Below, one piece after another: positions 51,628-59,995 of a DNA stretch of 64,000 nucleotides. The position numbers and the translations under genes were made by a program. Location of the stretch: NCBI GenBank assembly GCA_934464705.1, contig CAKSKB010000012.1, positions 1-64,000 of the forward strand. The letters run 5' to 3'. Origin of the DNA: an uncultured Clostridia bacterium (GTDB lineage Bacteria; Bacillota; Clostridia; HGM11514). Under the pieces are notes generated by a model that was not told the DNA's origin, did not search any database, and saw only the letters and a program-made list of their open reading frames with translations. How positions within the stretch are numbered: position 1 is the first letter of the stretch; every line of letters begins with the position of its first letter.

Positions 51628-52407
51628 TTAATTATGCGGCACAATATCGTACACGCTGTTTAATATGTATTTCGGTCTGTATGGAAATTTATCGATGTTT
51701 TCCCTTGCGGTAACGCCGCTTAAAACGAGCACCGTATCCATATTTGATTCAATGCCGGCGATTATATCGGTATCCATACGGTCACCGATAAGGGCAATAT
51801 CGGAGCTGTGGCAGTCGATACGCCTCAGTGCGTGGCGCAGCATAAGCGGATTGGGCTTGCCGATAAAATATGCCTTTTTGCCTGTTGCAATCTCAATCGG
51901 AGCAATAAGAGAGCCTGTTGCCGGCATGATTCCGTGCTCGGTAGGGCCTGTGGTATCGGGATTTGTTCCAATAAGCTTTGCGCCGCCGTTTACGAGGGCA
52001 ATCGCCTTCTCGATTTTTTCAAAATTATATGTTCTTGTTTCGCTGACCACAACATAATCGGGGTTTACATCGTTGGTGCATATTCCGCAGTTGTAAAGCG
52101 CATTGATTATACCTGCCTCGCCGATTACATAAGCCGAGCACCCGGGCGCCTGATGGCTCAGAAAGAGCGCGGTTGCCTCGGCGCTTGTATAAAAATGCTC
52201 CAGCGGAACATCAAGCCCCATGCGCATGAGCTTATTGTGAAGTTCAAGCGGAGTTCTTTCAGGGCTGTTCGTCAGAAACAGGAACATTTTATCGTTGTTC
52301 ATCATCCAGTTGACGAAATCTTTTACACCATCAAGGATTTTGTTGCCGTGATAGATAACGCCGTCCATATCGCATATAAAGCCCTTTTTGCTGCGCAGAT
52401 TTTCCAT
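51628..52407 (-). CDS. HAD-IIA family (NagD-like) phosphatase
   Basis: 259 residues from MENLRSKKGFICDMDGVIYHG. The nucleophile motif is DMDGVIYHG; motif II FLTNSPERTP; the C2-type cap lies between; motif III/IV is GKPNPLMLRHALRR and IALIGDRMDTDIIAGIESNMDTVLVLSG. NagD/AraL-type enzymes remove phosphate from small sugar or nucleotide phosphates; the physiological substrate is unclear. I place the start at 52407 after GAGGGTGA, 10 nt beyond glyA, so it is probably co-translated with it. A longer frame to 52488 would overlap the end of glyA. Confidence 0.9.
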   Translation of the reverse strand: MENLRSKKGFICDMDGVIYHGNKILDGVKDFVNWMMNNDKMFLFLTNSPERTPLELHNKLMRMGLDVPLEHFYTSAEATALFLSHQAPGCSAYVIGEAGIINALYNCGICTNDVNPDYVVVSETRTYNFEKIEKAIALVNGGAKLIGTNPDTTGPTEHGIMPATGSLIAPIEIATGKKAYFIGKPNPLMLRHALRRIDCHSSDIALIGDRMDTDIIAGIESNMDTVLVLSGVTARENIDKFPYRPKYILNSVYDIVPHN

Positions 52408-52417
52408 CAAATCACCC

Positions 52418-54310
52418 TCATTCATAAAGCTTGTACTTAGCTGTAAGCGCAAGAACCCTCTTAGCGGCTTCTTCCTTATTCTTTTCAAAATCGGAAATTG
52501 TCATATCGATAATTTCTGCGATTTCAAGCATATCCGCCTCTTTGAATCCGCGGGTCGTAACAGCGGGCGTACCGATTCTTATGCCGCTTGTAACGAACGG
52601 CTTTTCGGGGTCGTTCGGGATAGCGTTTTTGTTGACCGTTACGCCGATCTCATCGAGCATATGCTCAGCCGCTTTTCCTGTAACTCCCTTGGGGCGGAGG
52701 TCAACGAGCATAAGGTGATTGTCGGTTCCGCCGGAAACAAGGTCGAAGCCTTTTCCGAGGAGAGCGTCCGCCAAAACGGAGGCATTTTTGACAATCTGTT
52801 TCTGATAATCCTTAAAATCGTCCTTAAGCGCTTCGCCAAGGCAGACAGCCTTGCCGGCAATGACATGCATGAGCGGTCCGCCCTGAATTCCGGGGAAAAT
52901 CGCCTTGTCAATCTGCTTTGCGTATTCCTCTTTGCAAAGAATCATGCCGCCCCTCGGCCCTCTTAAAGTTTTGTGCGTAGTGGTAGTTACAAAGTCCGCA
53001 TACGGAACGGGACTCGGGTGAAGCCCTGCCGCAACAAGGCCCGCAATATGCGCCATATCAACCATCAGATATGCGCCGACGCTCTTTGCGATATGCGAAA
53101 AGCGCTCAAAATCGATAATTCTCGGATATGCGCTTGCGCCGGCGATAATCATCTTCGGCTGAACCTCTTTTGCGGTCTTTTCAAGCGCTTCGTAATCTAT
53201 CAGATTGGTTTCGTCATCAACGCCGTAGGGAACTATATTATAATAGGAGCCCGACATATTTACGGGACTTCCGTGAGTCAGATGTCCGCCGTGAGCAAGG
53301 CTCATGCCCATAACTGTGTCGCCCGGCTTAACCATAGCGAAATAAACCGCCATATTTGCCTGTGCGCCGGAGTGCGGCTGAACATTTGCATGCTCTGCGC
53401 CGAAAAGTTCTTTTGCCCTGTCCCTTGCAAGATTTTCAACAATATCAACACATTCGCAGCCGCCGTAGTATCTCTTTCCCGGATAACCTTCGGCATACTT
53501 GTTTGTGAGCGGAGAGCCCATTGCCTCCATTACCGCCTCGCTCACAAAGTTTTCGGATGCGATAAGCTCGATTTTGTTTCTCTGTCTGGTCACCTCGGCC
53601 TCTATAGCCTGTGCCACCTCGGGGTCCTGTTTTGCAATTTCTTTTGTACTGTACATATCAATGCTCCTTTCGAGTTTTATGTTTTCAGCCTCAACGCGGT
53701 TTATCGGCACGCCCTGTTCGGAAAACAGAATTTCATACTCCGTTTTCACATTGGGAATATTCTCGCCGTGCAGATTATATGTCAGATTATGAAGCCTGAA
53801 GCCGCAGTCACGGAAGGTTTTAAGGGAGTAATCAAACAGCCCTCTGTTATCCGTTTTGAAATATATTCTGCCGCCGCATTTAAGAACTTTTTTATAAATA
53901 TTAAGAAAATCGGGATGAGTAAGCCTCCGCTTTGCGGTCTGGTTTTTGGGCCACGGGTCGGAGAAATTGAGGTAAATTCCGTCAACCTCGGAAGGTTCAA
54001 AGCTTTCGTAAAGCTCCCTTGCGTCGCCGTAGAAGAAGCGGAGGTTCGGCACATTCGCCTCCAGTGCCTTTTCCATTGCAAGAAGCACAACATCGGGGCA
54101 CTTTTCAACCGCAAGATAATTGTTTTCGGGATTCTGCATTGCGGTTTCGCATATAAACCGTCCCTTGCCGCACCCGATTTCAAGAAAAAGCGGAGCACAT
54201 CTCCCGAAAGGCTCGCCCCACCTTCCGGTGAAGTCCTTCGGGTTTTGAATCATAATATCGGCACACCGCGCGATTCTTTCGTCACGGTGCTTTTTTTTGC
54301 GCATTCTCAT
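52418..54310 (-). CDS. In-frame fusion: TrmB tRNA methyltransferase - GlyA
   Basis: One uninterrupted 630-codon frame. Residues 1-218 are TrmB (m7G46 tRNA methyltransferase): start MRMRKKKHRDERIARCAD, SAM site FLEIGCGKGRFICETA, YLNFSDPWPKNQT, and the usual C-terminal FSEQGVPINRVEAEN. Residues 219-630 are full-length serine hydroxymethyltransferase: RQRNKIELIASENFVS, ANVQPHSGAQANMAVY, MVDMAHIAGLVAAG, and the PLP lysine in TTTTHKTLRGPRGG. A normal TrmB would stop about 10 codons after its conserved end; here the stop is absent and the frame enters glyA. glyA also has its own ribosome site, so a free GlyA is likely besides any fusion protein. Confidence 0.93.
   Translation of the reverse strand: MRMRKKKHRDERIARCADIMIQNPKDFTGRWGEPFGRCAPLFLEIGCGKGRFICETAMQNPENNYLAVEKCPDVVLLAMEKALEANVPNLRFFYGDARELYESFEPSEVDGIYLNFSDPWPKNQTAKRRLTHPDFLNIYKKVLKCGGRIYFKTDNRGLFDYSLKTFRDCGFRLHNLTYNLHGENIPNVKTEYEILFSEQGVPINRVEAENIKLERSIDMYSTKEIAKQDPEVAQAIEAEVTRQRNKIELIASENFVSEAVMEAMGSPLTNKYAEGYPGKRYYGGCECVDIVENLARDRAKELFGAEHANVQPHSGAQANMAVYFAMVKPGDTVMGMSLAHGGHLTHGSPVNMSGSYYNIVPYGVDDETNLIDYEALEKTAKEVQPKMIIAGASAYPRIIDFERFSHIAKSVGAYLMVDMAHIAGLVAAGLHPSPVPYADFVTTTTHKTLRGPRGGMILCKEEYAKQIDKAIFPGIQGGPLMHVIAGKAVCLGEALKDDFKDYQKQIVKNASVLADALLGKGFDLVSGGTDNHLMLVDLRPKGVTGKAAEHMLDEIGVTVNKNAIPNDPEKPFVTSGIRIGTPAVTTRGFKEADMLEIAEIIDMTISDFEKNKEEAAKRVLALTAKYKLYE
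53654..53670 (-). promoter_or_regulatory. glyA: Internal ribosome site and start codon of GlyA
   Basis: AAAGGAG (53664-53670), 7-nt spacer, ATG (53654-53656) inside the fused frame. This start gives a 412-residue GlyA beginning MYSTKEIAKQDPEVAQAIEAE, the standard length and N-terminus of the family. Confidence 0.85.
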
Positions 54311-54325
54311 CAGTGTAACCGCCTT

Positions 54326-55981
54326 TTATATTTTGAACGAACTTTTGAGGGATACAACCCTGTTGAAGGTGCTGTCCTCTTTCGTATTTTTGCAGAAGTA
54401 TCCTATTCTCACAAACTGGAACTTATCAAATTCCGAATCCCTGCAGTACGGCTCAACAACTCCCGAAACCGTTTCGAGGGAGCGGCGGTTGAGCAGCATG
54501 CCGTCCTTCTCGTATGAATTTTCATCATTTGCCGCATCGCCTTCAAGGAAGAGATGGTCGTAAAGATTAAACTTAACCGGCACGCCGTGCTTTGCGGAAA
54601 CCCACTGGATAACGCCCTTCACCTTCATGTCGGCGTTTTCCTCGCCTGCCTTGGTGTTTTCGATGTATGTGCAGTAAACCTCCTCGATTTCGCCGTTTTC
54701 GTCTTTTTTGAAATCGTCGCAGTGCACGATATATGCACCCATGAGCCTTACGCTGTTCCCCCTGAACATTCTGAAATACTTCTTCGGCGGTTCCTCCATG
54801 AAGTCGGAACGGTCAATGAAAAGTTCTCTCGTGAAAGGAACCTTTCTTGTGCCCAGGGCTTCGTTTTCCTTGTTATTCTCGATTTCAAGATACTCGCACC
54901 TGTCCTCGGGGTAGTTGGTGATTATAACCTTAATCGGGTTCATCGCAGCCATTACCCTCGGATATTTAAGCTTTAAATCCTCACGGACGCAGTATTCTAA
55001 AAATGCGTAGTCAACCTCGCTCTTGCTCTTTGAAACGCCTACCTTTTCGATGAAGCTTCTTATCGCCTCGGGCGTGTACCCTCTTGCACGAAGCCCGGAA
55101 ACCGTCGGCATACGGGGGTCGTCCCACCCGTCGACAATGTGCTCGTCCACAAGAAGTTTGAGTTTTCTTTTGCTTGTGACATTATTTGTGAGTTCCAGCC
55201 TTGCAAATTCAATCTGTTTCGGCGGCTGCTCAAATTCACATTCCCTTAAAACCCAGTCGTAGAGCGGTCTGTGATCCTCAAATTCAAGAGTGCAGAGGGA
55301 GTGCGTTATGCCCTCGATTGCGTCCTCAAGCGGATGGGCGAAGTCATACATGGGATAAATGCACCATTTGTCGCCGGTTCTGTGGTGGGTTGCGTGGTAT
55401 ATTCTGTAGATAACGGGGTCACGCATATTCATGTTAGGCGACTGCATATCGATGTTCGCCCTGAGCACCTTTTCGCCGTCGGCGAACTCGCCCGCACGCA
55501 TTTTGGCAAAAAGCTCAAGATTTTCCTCAACGGAGCGCTCCGCATAGGGGCTTTTTTTGCCGGGCTCTGTAAGCGTGCCCTTATATTCCTTCCATTCTTC
55601 GGGCGAAAGGTCGCACACATACGCCTTACCCTTTTTTATAAGAAGCACCGCATAATCATACATTTTTTCAAAATAATCTGACGCATATTTCACATCGCCG
55701 TCCCACGAAAAGCCGAGCCACTTAACATCTTCCTCAATCGATTCGACATACTCCGTGTCCTCTTTAACGGGGTTGGTATCGTCAAAACGGAGGTTGCATT
55801 TACCGCCGTACTTTTCCGCCGTCATGAAATCAACGCAAATCGCCTTTGCGTGCCCGATGTGAAGGTAACCGTTCGGTTCGGGCGGAAACCTTGTGTAAAC
55901 CCTGCCGCCGTAGGTACCTTTTTCGTTGTCATCTTCTATAATATTATGAATAAAGTTTGAAGCCATAACCGTATCGTTCAT
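54326..55981 (-). CDS. glnS: Glutaminyl-tRNA synthetase
   Basis: 551 residues from the ATG at 55981 (AGGTGA upstream; a GTG at 55990 overlaps that site). Class I signatures: RFPPEPNGYLHIGHAKAICVDF with HIGH, and NNVTSKRKLKLLV for the KMSKS loop. The anticodon-binding beta-barrel domains are in the second half. Many Clostridia lack GlnRS and use GatCAB; here the bacterial-type GlnRS is present, without a neighbouring yqeY. Same direction as trmB-glyA, 15 nt upstream of it. Confidence 0.96.
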   Translation of the reverse strand: MNDTVMASNFIHNIIEDDNEKGTYGGRVYTRFPPEPNGYLHIGHAKAICVDFMTAEKYGGKCNLRFDDTNPVKEDTEYVESIEEDVKWLGFSWDGDVKYASDYFEKMYDYAVLLIKKGKAYVCDLSPEEWKEYKGTLTEPGKKSPYAERSVEENLELFAKMRAGEFADGEKVLRANIDMQSPNMNMRDPVIYRIYHATHHRTGDKWCIYPMYDFAHPLEDAIEGITHSLCTLEFEDHRPLYDWVLRECEFEQPPKQIEFARLELTNNVTSKRKLKLLVDEHIVDGWDDPRMPTVSGLRARGYTPEAIRSFIEKVGVSKSKSEVDYAFLEYCVREDLKLKYPRVMAAMNPIKVIITNYPEDRCEYLEIENNKENEALGTRKVPFTRELFIDRSDFMEEPPKKYFRMFRGNSVRLMGAYIVHCDDFKKDENGEIEEVYCTYIENTKAGEENADMKVKGVIQWVSAKHGVPVKFNLYDHLFLEGDAANDENSYEKDGMLLNRRSLETVSGVVEPYCRDSEFDKFQFVRIGYFCKNTKEDSTFNRVVSLKSSFKI

Positions 55982-55990
55982 ATTGTTCAC

Positions 55991-56695
55991 CTATAATTCC
56001 TCTTTAAAAATTTTGGTTTTATTATCCCTGATTAACCTCAGCATATCGTGCGGAGAATTAATCTTTTCTTCCGTATCGATTCCGGAAATCCATTGTCGTT
56101 CCATGCTGTGGAAATCAGAACCCGAAGTTTTTGAAAGCCTGTAAAAATCGGCAAAAATTTCAGCCATACGGTTTTCATCATCGGGTCTTGAGGAATTGAG
56201 CACCTCAACGCCGTCAACGCTCTTCGGAACAAGCCTTATCATATCTATATATCCCGAATCGCGGAATGGGTGGGCATGAATTATAAAACCGCCGTTTTCG
56301 TGAATAAAATCGCAGTATTCCGGAAGCTCAAGGCTCATGATTTCGGGGTGGGCAAGCAGCCATTCTTTATCAAGACCGTAGGTTAAAAAATCGTTTCCGC
56401 CGCAGCTTTTTCCGCCTTTGCCCCTGTACCAGTAGCTGTATTCCCAGCCGAAAAAGACATCAAGACCGCACTTATCCCCGAGGCGTTTTGCCTCCTCATA
56501 GGGTTTGCAGTACCGTTCAATCTGCTGTTCCCACGGCAGCGTTTTGTCAACGGTGGTGTTGCCGTTTAAGAAATGGTCCGTAATAAAAACCCCTGTATAT
56601 TTATGTTCTTTATAAAGCTTTACAACTTCCTCCGCCGAAGCCGCTGCGCAGCGGCTTCCCATGCTTGTGTGGCAGTGAGTTTCATATTTAAACAT
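55991..56695 (-). CDS. PHP-domain phosphoesterase
   Basis: 234 residues. The PHP metal motifs are visible: YETHCHTSMGSRC at the start, GVFITDHF near 37, a Glu in FGWEYSY near 82, HAHPFRDSG near 142 and SGSDFHSM near 190. This family includes histidinol phosphatase-like and 3'-5' nucleotidase-like enzymes; nothing points to one of them. It precedes glnS by 9 nt in a probable operon. Confidence 0.88.
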   Translation of the reverse strand: MFKYETHCHTSMGSRCAAASAEEVVKLYKEHKYTGVFITDHFLNGNTTVDKTLPWEQQIERYCKPYEEAKRLGDKCGLDVFFGWEYSYWYRGKGGKSCGGNDFLTYGLDKEWLLAHPEIMSLELPEYCDFIHENGGFIIHAHPFRDSGYIDMIRLVPKSVDGVEVLNSSRPDDENRMAEIFADFYRLSKTSGSDFHSMERQWISGIDTEEKINSPHDMLRLIRDNKTKIFKEEL

Positions 56696-56755
56696 ATAAA
56701 AACCTCTTTTACCTATATTATATAAATTTTATCATAATTATTCAATTGTGTCAAC

Positions 56756-56784
56756 TTGTATTTTGCAAAGTTTTGTAGTATAAT
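56756..56784 (+). promoter_or_regulatory. Promoter of greA-type gene
   Basis: TTGTAT (56756-56761), 17-nt spacer, TATAAT (56779-56784), 21 nt before the ATG at 56806, which has GGGAGG upstream. Confidence 0.7.
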
Positions 56785-56805
56785 AATTATGGGAGGTTGT
56801 TCAAA

Positions 56806-57306
56806 ATGTATGATGAACTCACGAAAACCGATATAGAGAAGATGAAGGAGGAAATTGAATACCGCAAAGTTACGCTCCGCCCGAAGCTTCTGGAAGATGT
56901 AAAGGTTGCAAGGGCGTTCGGGGATTTGAGCGAAAATTACGAGTACAAAGAGGCAAAGAGGGTCAAAAACCGCAACGAGAGCCGCATAAGATACCTCACA
57001 AACATGATAAAAACCGCCAAAATTATCGAGGACAATTCATCAGACGATACCGTAGGGCTTTACGACATCGTGGAATGTTTCGACTGCGAGTTTGAGGAGG
57101 AAATGACCTTCCGGGTGGTAACCACAATAAGAAACCGCGCAAATCAGGGAATGGTCAGCAAGGAATCGCCTATCGGGAAGAAACTTCTCGGGCGAAAGGC
57201 GGGCGACCGGGTGGAAATCGAGTCGCCGGACGGCTCATATGTGCTCGAAATCAGGAAAATCACAAAGGCAGAGGATGACGGTTCATCGCCGATATCGTCA
57301 TATTAA
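56806..57306 (+). CDS. greA: GreA/GreB-type transcript cleavage factor
   Basis: 166 residues. N-terminal coiled coil with the acidic tip FGDLSENYEYKEAKR (GreA motif DLSENAEY), which supports active RNA cleavage in paused RNA polymerase; C-terminal FKBP-like domain ending SPIGKKLLGRKAGDRVEIESPDGSYVLEI. The segment at 85-100 (DIVECFDCEFEEEMTFRVV) is more acidic than usual GreA. It may be a second, specialised Gre factor; I cannot tell from one window. Confidence 0.88.
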   Translation: MYDELTKTDIEKMKEEIEYRKVTLRPKLLEDVKVARAFGDLSENYEYKEAKRVKNRNESRIRYLTNMIKTAKIIEDNSSDDTVGLYDIVECFDCEFEEEMTFRVVTTIRNRANQGMVSKESPIGKKLLGRKAGDRVEIESPDGSYVLEIRKITKAEDDGSSPISSY

Positions 57307-57346
57307 AGCGGAAGGCGGCATAAAATTTTAATCGGAGGTGCTTTAC

Positions 57347-58324
57347 ATGACCGAAAATTTAAGATTTTACGCAGCTGCAAACACCTGTGCGGGCTATGTC
57401 AGTTTTTTGGACGAATATGCCGCAAGGTGCGAAAAAACGATTTCCGTAAAAAATGCGCCGGAGACATGCCGAAGGCTGATTGAGGACCGTCTCGGGCGGT
57501 GTCTGAAGATTTTGAGACCCGGAACGGCTGATTTTGCCGAAGGATTTTATTTTCCGGAAAAGTCTGCGCTTATTGCGGACGCCGCTGTTTTGCCGCAGGC
57601 AAAATACGCCTTTGAGTTTGCCGAAGGAGAGGCGGCGGATTTAAGCGGACTTTACGATAAAATGTACGCACTGCTTGCGGACGCAAAGATAATTCATGAC
57701 GAATGGGAAAAAATTTATATTTCCGAGATGGATTTTTCGTCCGCAGACAGAATAGCAAACCGTATTCTGGTGAATATTCCGGAAAAGACGGGCGAAAGGA
57801 CCGGGGAAAACGAAAACAGATTTTTTGGCTCAATGCTGCCGGAGGGGTCTGTTAACTACATAAACGGGCTGACGGACGGTTTTGCAAAAAGAATTTTCAT
57901 AAAAGGCAGACCCGGCAGCGGAAAATCAACGCTCATGCGAAAACTGGCGGAAGCCGCAAGAGAACGCGGCTTTGACACGGAAAGCTATTTTTGCAGCTTT
58001 GACCCCGGAAGCTACGATATGGTAATAATCCGTGAAATCGGGTTCTGCATATTCGACGCAACCGCACCGCACGAGCTTTTCCCGAAACGGGTGAGCGACG
58101 AAACCCTTGATTTGTATGCTCTTTGCATAAATCACGAAACGGACGCAAAATTTGCCGCCGAGCTTTCGGATATATCGGGGAGGTATGCCGAAAAAATGAA
58201 CGAAGCGAGAAAAATTCTGGCAGAAACCGAAAATGCACGAACGGAATATAACAGCAAACTTTCGTTTGATAAAAACAACGCAGAAAAAATCATTGCGCAG
58301 ATTAGGGAAATAATCGGAATATAG
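57347..58324 (+). CDS. P-loop ATPase-like protein of PRK06851 type
   Basis: 325 residues. The Walker A motif IFIKGRPGSGKSTLMRKL lies near residue 188, followed by ESYFCSFDPGSYDMVIIREIGFCIFDATAPHELFP, the recognisable signature of an uncharacterised clostridial P-loop family (PRK06851). The known members have two nucleotide-binding halves; here the first half (about 1-160) lacks a P-loop, so only one site seems intact. GGAGGTG precedes the ATG. Follows greA with a 40-nt gap. Function unknown. Confidence 0.75.
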   Translation: MTENLRFYAAANTCAGYVSFLDEYAARCEKTISVKNAPETCRRLIEDRLGRCLKILRPGTADFAEGFYFPEKSALIADAAVLPQAKYAFEFAEGEAADLSGLYDKMYALLADAKIIHDEWEKIYISEMDFSSADRIANRILVNIPEKTGERTGENENRFFGSMLPEGSVNYINGLTDGFAKRIFIKGRPGSGKSTLMRKLAEAARERGFDTESYFCSFDPGSYDMVIIREIGFCIFDATAPHELFPKRVSDETLDLYALCINHETDAKFAAELSDISGRYAEKMNEARKILAETENARTEYNSKLSFDKNNAEKIIAQIREIIGI

Positions 58325-58437
58325 AGAATAGAGAATAGTGTCGGTAGATTTTCCGAAGGAAAATCTTCATATTTATTATCCGACCTTTCGGAGAAAAATT
58401 GGCAGCTGTCAGCGAAGGTGAGGCGTCAGTAAGCGTA

Positions 58438-58950
58438 GGCAACCGAGAGGCGAACCCTTAATGCCTTATGACGGCAAATTTTTGCCCTTTTCGGCTTGTC
58501 GTCATTGAAAGGCAAACGCCTATCTGCTTCCTCCGCACCAAAAATGACTAAAAATTTTCACGCCATAAGGTGCGCGCAGTTTTTATCGAGCCGATTTTTC
58601 TCAAGACAAGCAAGCGAGTGCAGTTAATACTTTGTGTATTGACAAGTGAGTTTGCGAAGTATTGGGGAAAATCAGCCGATAAAAACCATTAAGGGTTCGC
58701 CTCTCGGTTGCCTAAAATCCGCATATCCGTTTTCCGCTGCTGCTTGCGGATTTTTAGCGGAACGAAGCGCTAAGTGCGCTTCTTGGAGCGGCGCTTAAAC
58801 GAAGCCTCATCAAGCGCTACAGATGGCATTTTTCGCAGAGGCTCGGCGGCAAGGGGTGCAGGGGGAATTGCTGCTGATTCCCCCTGTTAGGATAGGGCAA
58901 ACCGATATTTTTCGAGAAAAAGTTAAGAAATGAATTGCCTTGCGGCATGA
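58438..58950 (+). repeat. Intergenic repeat, copy 2, with inverted left arm
   Basis: 58689-58948 matches 145-405 directly; 58463-58607 matches 1-144 in reverse. A 25-bp segment occurs as perfect inverted repeat at 58438-58462 and 58689-58713 and frames 226 bp. No gene lies in 58325-59055; the part 58325-58437 shows only an AT-rich TAGAGAATAG repeat and small palindromes. Confidence 0.85.
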
Positions 58951-59007
58951 AAAAAAGCTTGCGCTTCATGAATTGAGCCTTACGGCTCATTAATTGCCCT
59001 TCGGGCA
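58936..59007. repeat. Array of four mini-hairpins after repeat copy 2
   Basis: TGCC-TTGC-GGCA (58936-58947), AAGC-TTGC-GCTT (58955-58966), TGAGCC-TTAC-GGCTCA (58974-58989) and TGCCC-TTC-GGGCA (58995-59007). Stems differ but each pairs perfectly; loops are nearly constant, with ATGAA/TTAATT spacers. A terminator-like stem GGTTTTCGG...CCGAAAACC follows at about 59015-59038. Copy 1 (around 390-405) has at most a remnant of this array. Confidence 0.8.
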
Positions 59008-59055
59008 TGAAGAAGGTTTTCGGTTTTCCCGAAAACCTTCCATTACTATTCTCTC

Positions 59056-59283
59056 TTATCTGAAAATATCTGTTCCCGAAAGAAACAGCACCGCTAAGAT
59101 TATCAGGGTCGCCTTATCGGACTTCGAATCCGTAAGAAGCAGCAGAATCACCGCAATAAGAATAATATCATCGTTGGCAATTCCGCCCAAACCGCCGATT
59201 TTTGCCGTATGTAACTCCTCGTCCTCCACTTCCTGAGGTATCACTACCTCATCGCTGTACGCTCCGCCGTACGGCTGTTCCAT
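59056..59283 (-). CDS. Small membrane protein, third gene of a small-protein operon
   Basis: 75 residues. An acidic N-terminal half (SDEVVIPQEVEDEELHTAK) is followed by a Gly-rich GGLGGIAN and two hydrophobic stretches (DDIILIAVILLLLTDS and ATLIILAVLFLSG). Ribosome site AAGGAGG lies within the end of the upstream gene. No family recognised. It is clearly translated as judged by spacing and coding pattern; a sporulation role is possible but not supported by sequence alone. Confidence 0.65.
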   Translation of the reverse strand: MEQPYGGAYSDEVVIPQEVEDEELHTAKIGGLGGIANDDIILIAVILLLLTDSKSDKATLIILAVLFLSGTDIFR

Positions 59284-59284
59284 G

Positions 59285-59611
59285 TCAAAGTCCTCCTTTC
59301 ATTTCTTTAAACAAATCGGAAACCCTCGTAAGACTCAAAAGCCTTACAATACCGTCAAGCTGCGTGGCTCTCCCGGGGCTCATGTACGGGCGGAGCGATG
59401 TAAGCAGCGACACTCTGGGGTCCGGCTTTGAATTGATTTTATCATACGCATTTTTGATTTTCATAATAGAATCGATGTCGAAACCGCTCGTCTGCGGCTG
59501 TTTTTCTGGTGCCTTTGCCGCACCGCCGAGAAGTTCGGAAAGCTTCTCCGCACCGCCGCCGTCAAGAAGACTTTTAAGCCTGTCGGCGAGCGCATTCATA
59601 TCCTCCGCCAT
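59285..59611 (-). CDS. Small helical protein of unknown function
   Basis: 108 residues, MAEDMNALADRLKSLLDGGG..., with a Pro/Gln/Ala linker near 50 and a second helical part containing PRVSLLTSLRPYMSPGRATQLD. It stands 1 nt before the 75-residue gene and 2 nt after the 88-residue gene. No known domain seen. Soluble by composition. Confidence 0.65.
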   Translation of the reverse strand: MAEDMNALADRLKSLLDGGGAEKLSELLGGAAKAPEKQPQTSGFDIDSIMKIKNAYDKINSKPDPRVSLLTSLRPYMSPGRATQLDGIVRLLSLTRVSDLFKEMKGGL

Positions 59612-59613
59612 AA

Positions 59614-59880
59614 CTATTCCCTCCCGTCAAGAAGCGCAATAAGCCTTTTTATGTTCTCGGGATTATCGGTAATGCCTTCAAATCCGCGCTTTGCACCGGG
59701 CTTTATTTCACCGATAAGTTTCATAAGCGTATCCCTGTCGGACGCTTTGATTTTTCTCGTAAGCTCTCTCCCCTCCGGCGTTGAAAGCATCTGTCTGAAC
59801 CTCGGTATCGCAGCATTCAGAGCGTTTCTGTCCATGCCGGAAATAAGTTCCCGAAGCACCGTGTTTAAATTATCAGCCAT
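59614..59880 (-). CDS. Small helical protein, first gene of the small-protein operon
   Basis: 88 residues, MADNLNTVLRELISGMDRNA..., helical and charged, with the stretch LSTPEGRELTRKIKASDRDTLMKLIGEI. GAGGTGGA precedes the ATG. No family recognised. Its pattern resembles that of the following 108-residue protein only in being helical and having short repeated L/I-rich segments, so I do not claim paralogy. Confidence 0.65.
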   Translation of the reverse strand: MADNLNTVLRELISGMDRNALNAAIPRFRQMLSTPEGRELTRKIKASDRDTLMKLIGEIKPGAKRGFEGITDNPENIKRLIALLDGRE

Positions 59881-59944
59881 AATTCCACCTCAATTTTAAT
59901 ATATGTTCTGCAAAAAAATGTATTCTAATTATATAATATGCGAC

Positions 59945-59973
59945 TTGACTAATTTGGTGATTGCGGTTATACT
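59945..59973 (+). promoter_or_regulatory. Promoter of coaX
   Basis: TTGACT (59945-59950), 17-nt spacer, TATACT (59968-59973), 22 nt before the coaX ATG, which has GGGAGG upstream. Confidence 0.75.
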
Positions 59974-59995
59974 ATTATGAGGGAGGTTTTGCCGC

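Noticed and set aside
52973..54517. 514-codon open frame on the plus strand opposite trmB-glyA and glnS
   Set aside because: Crosses three real genes on the other strand, no ribosome site or domain, shadow composition.
55982..55990. GTG start of glnS three codons upstream
   Set aside because: The GTG is part of the ribosome-binding AGGTGA itself; the ATG at 55981 is at normal distance.
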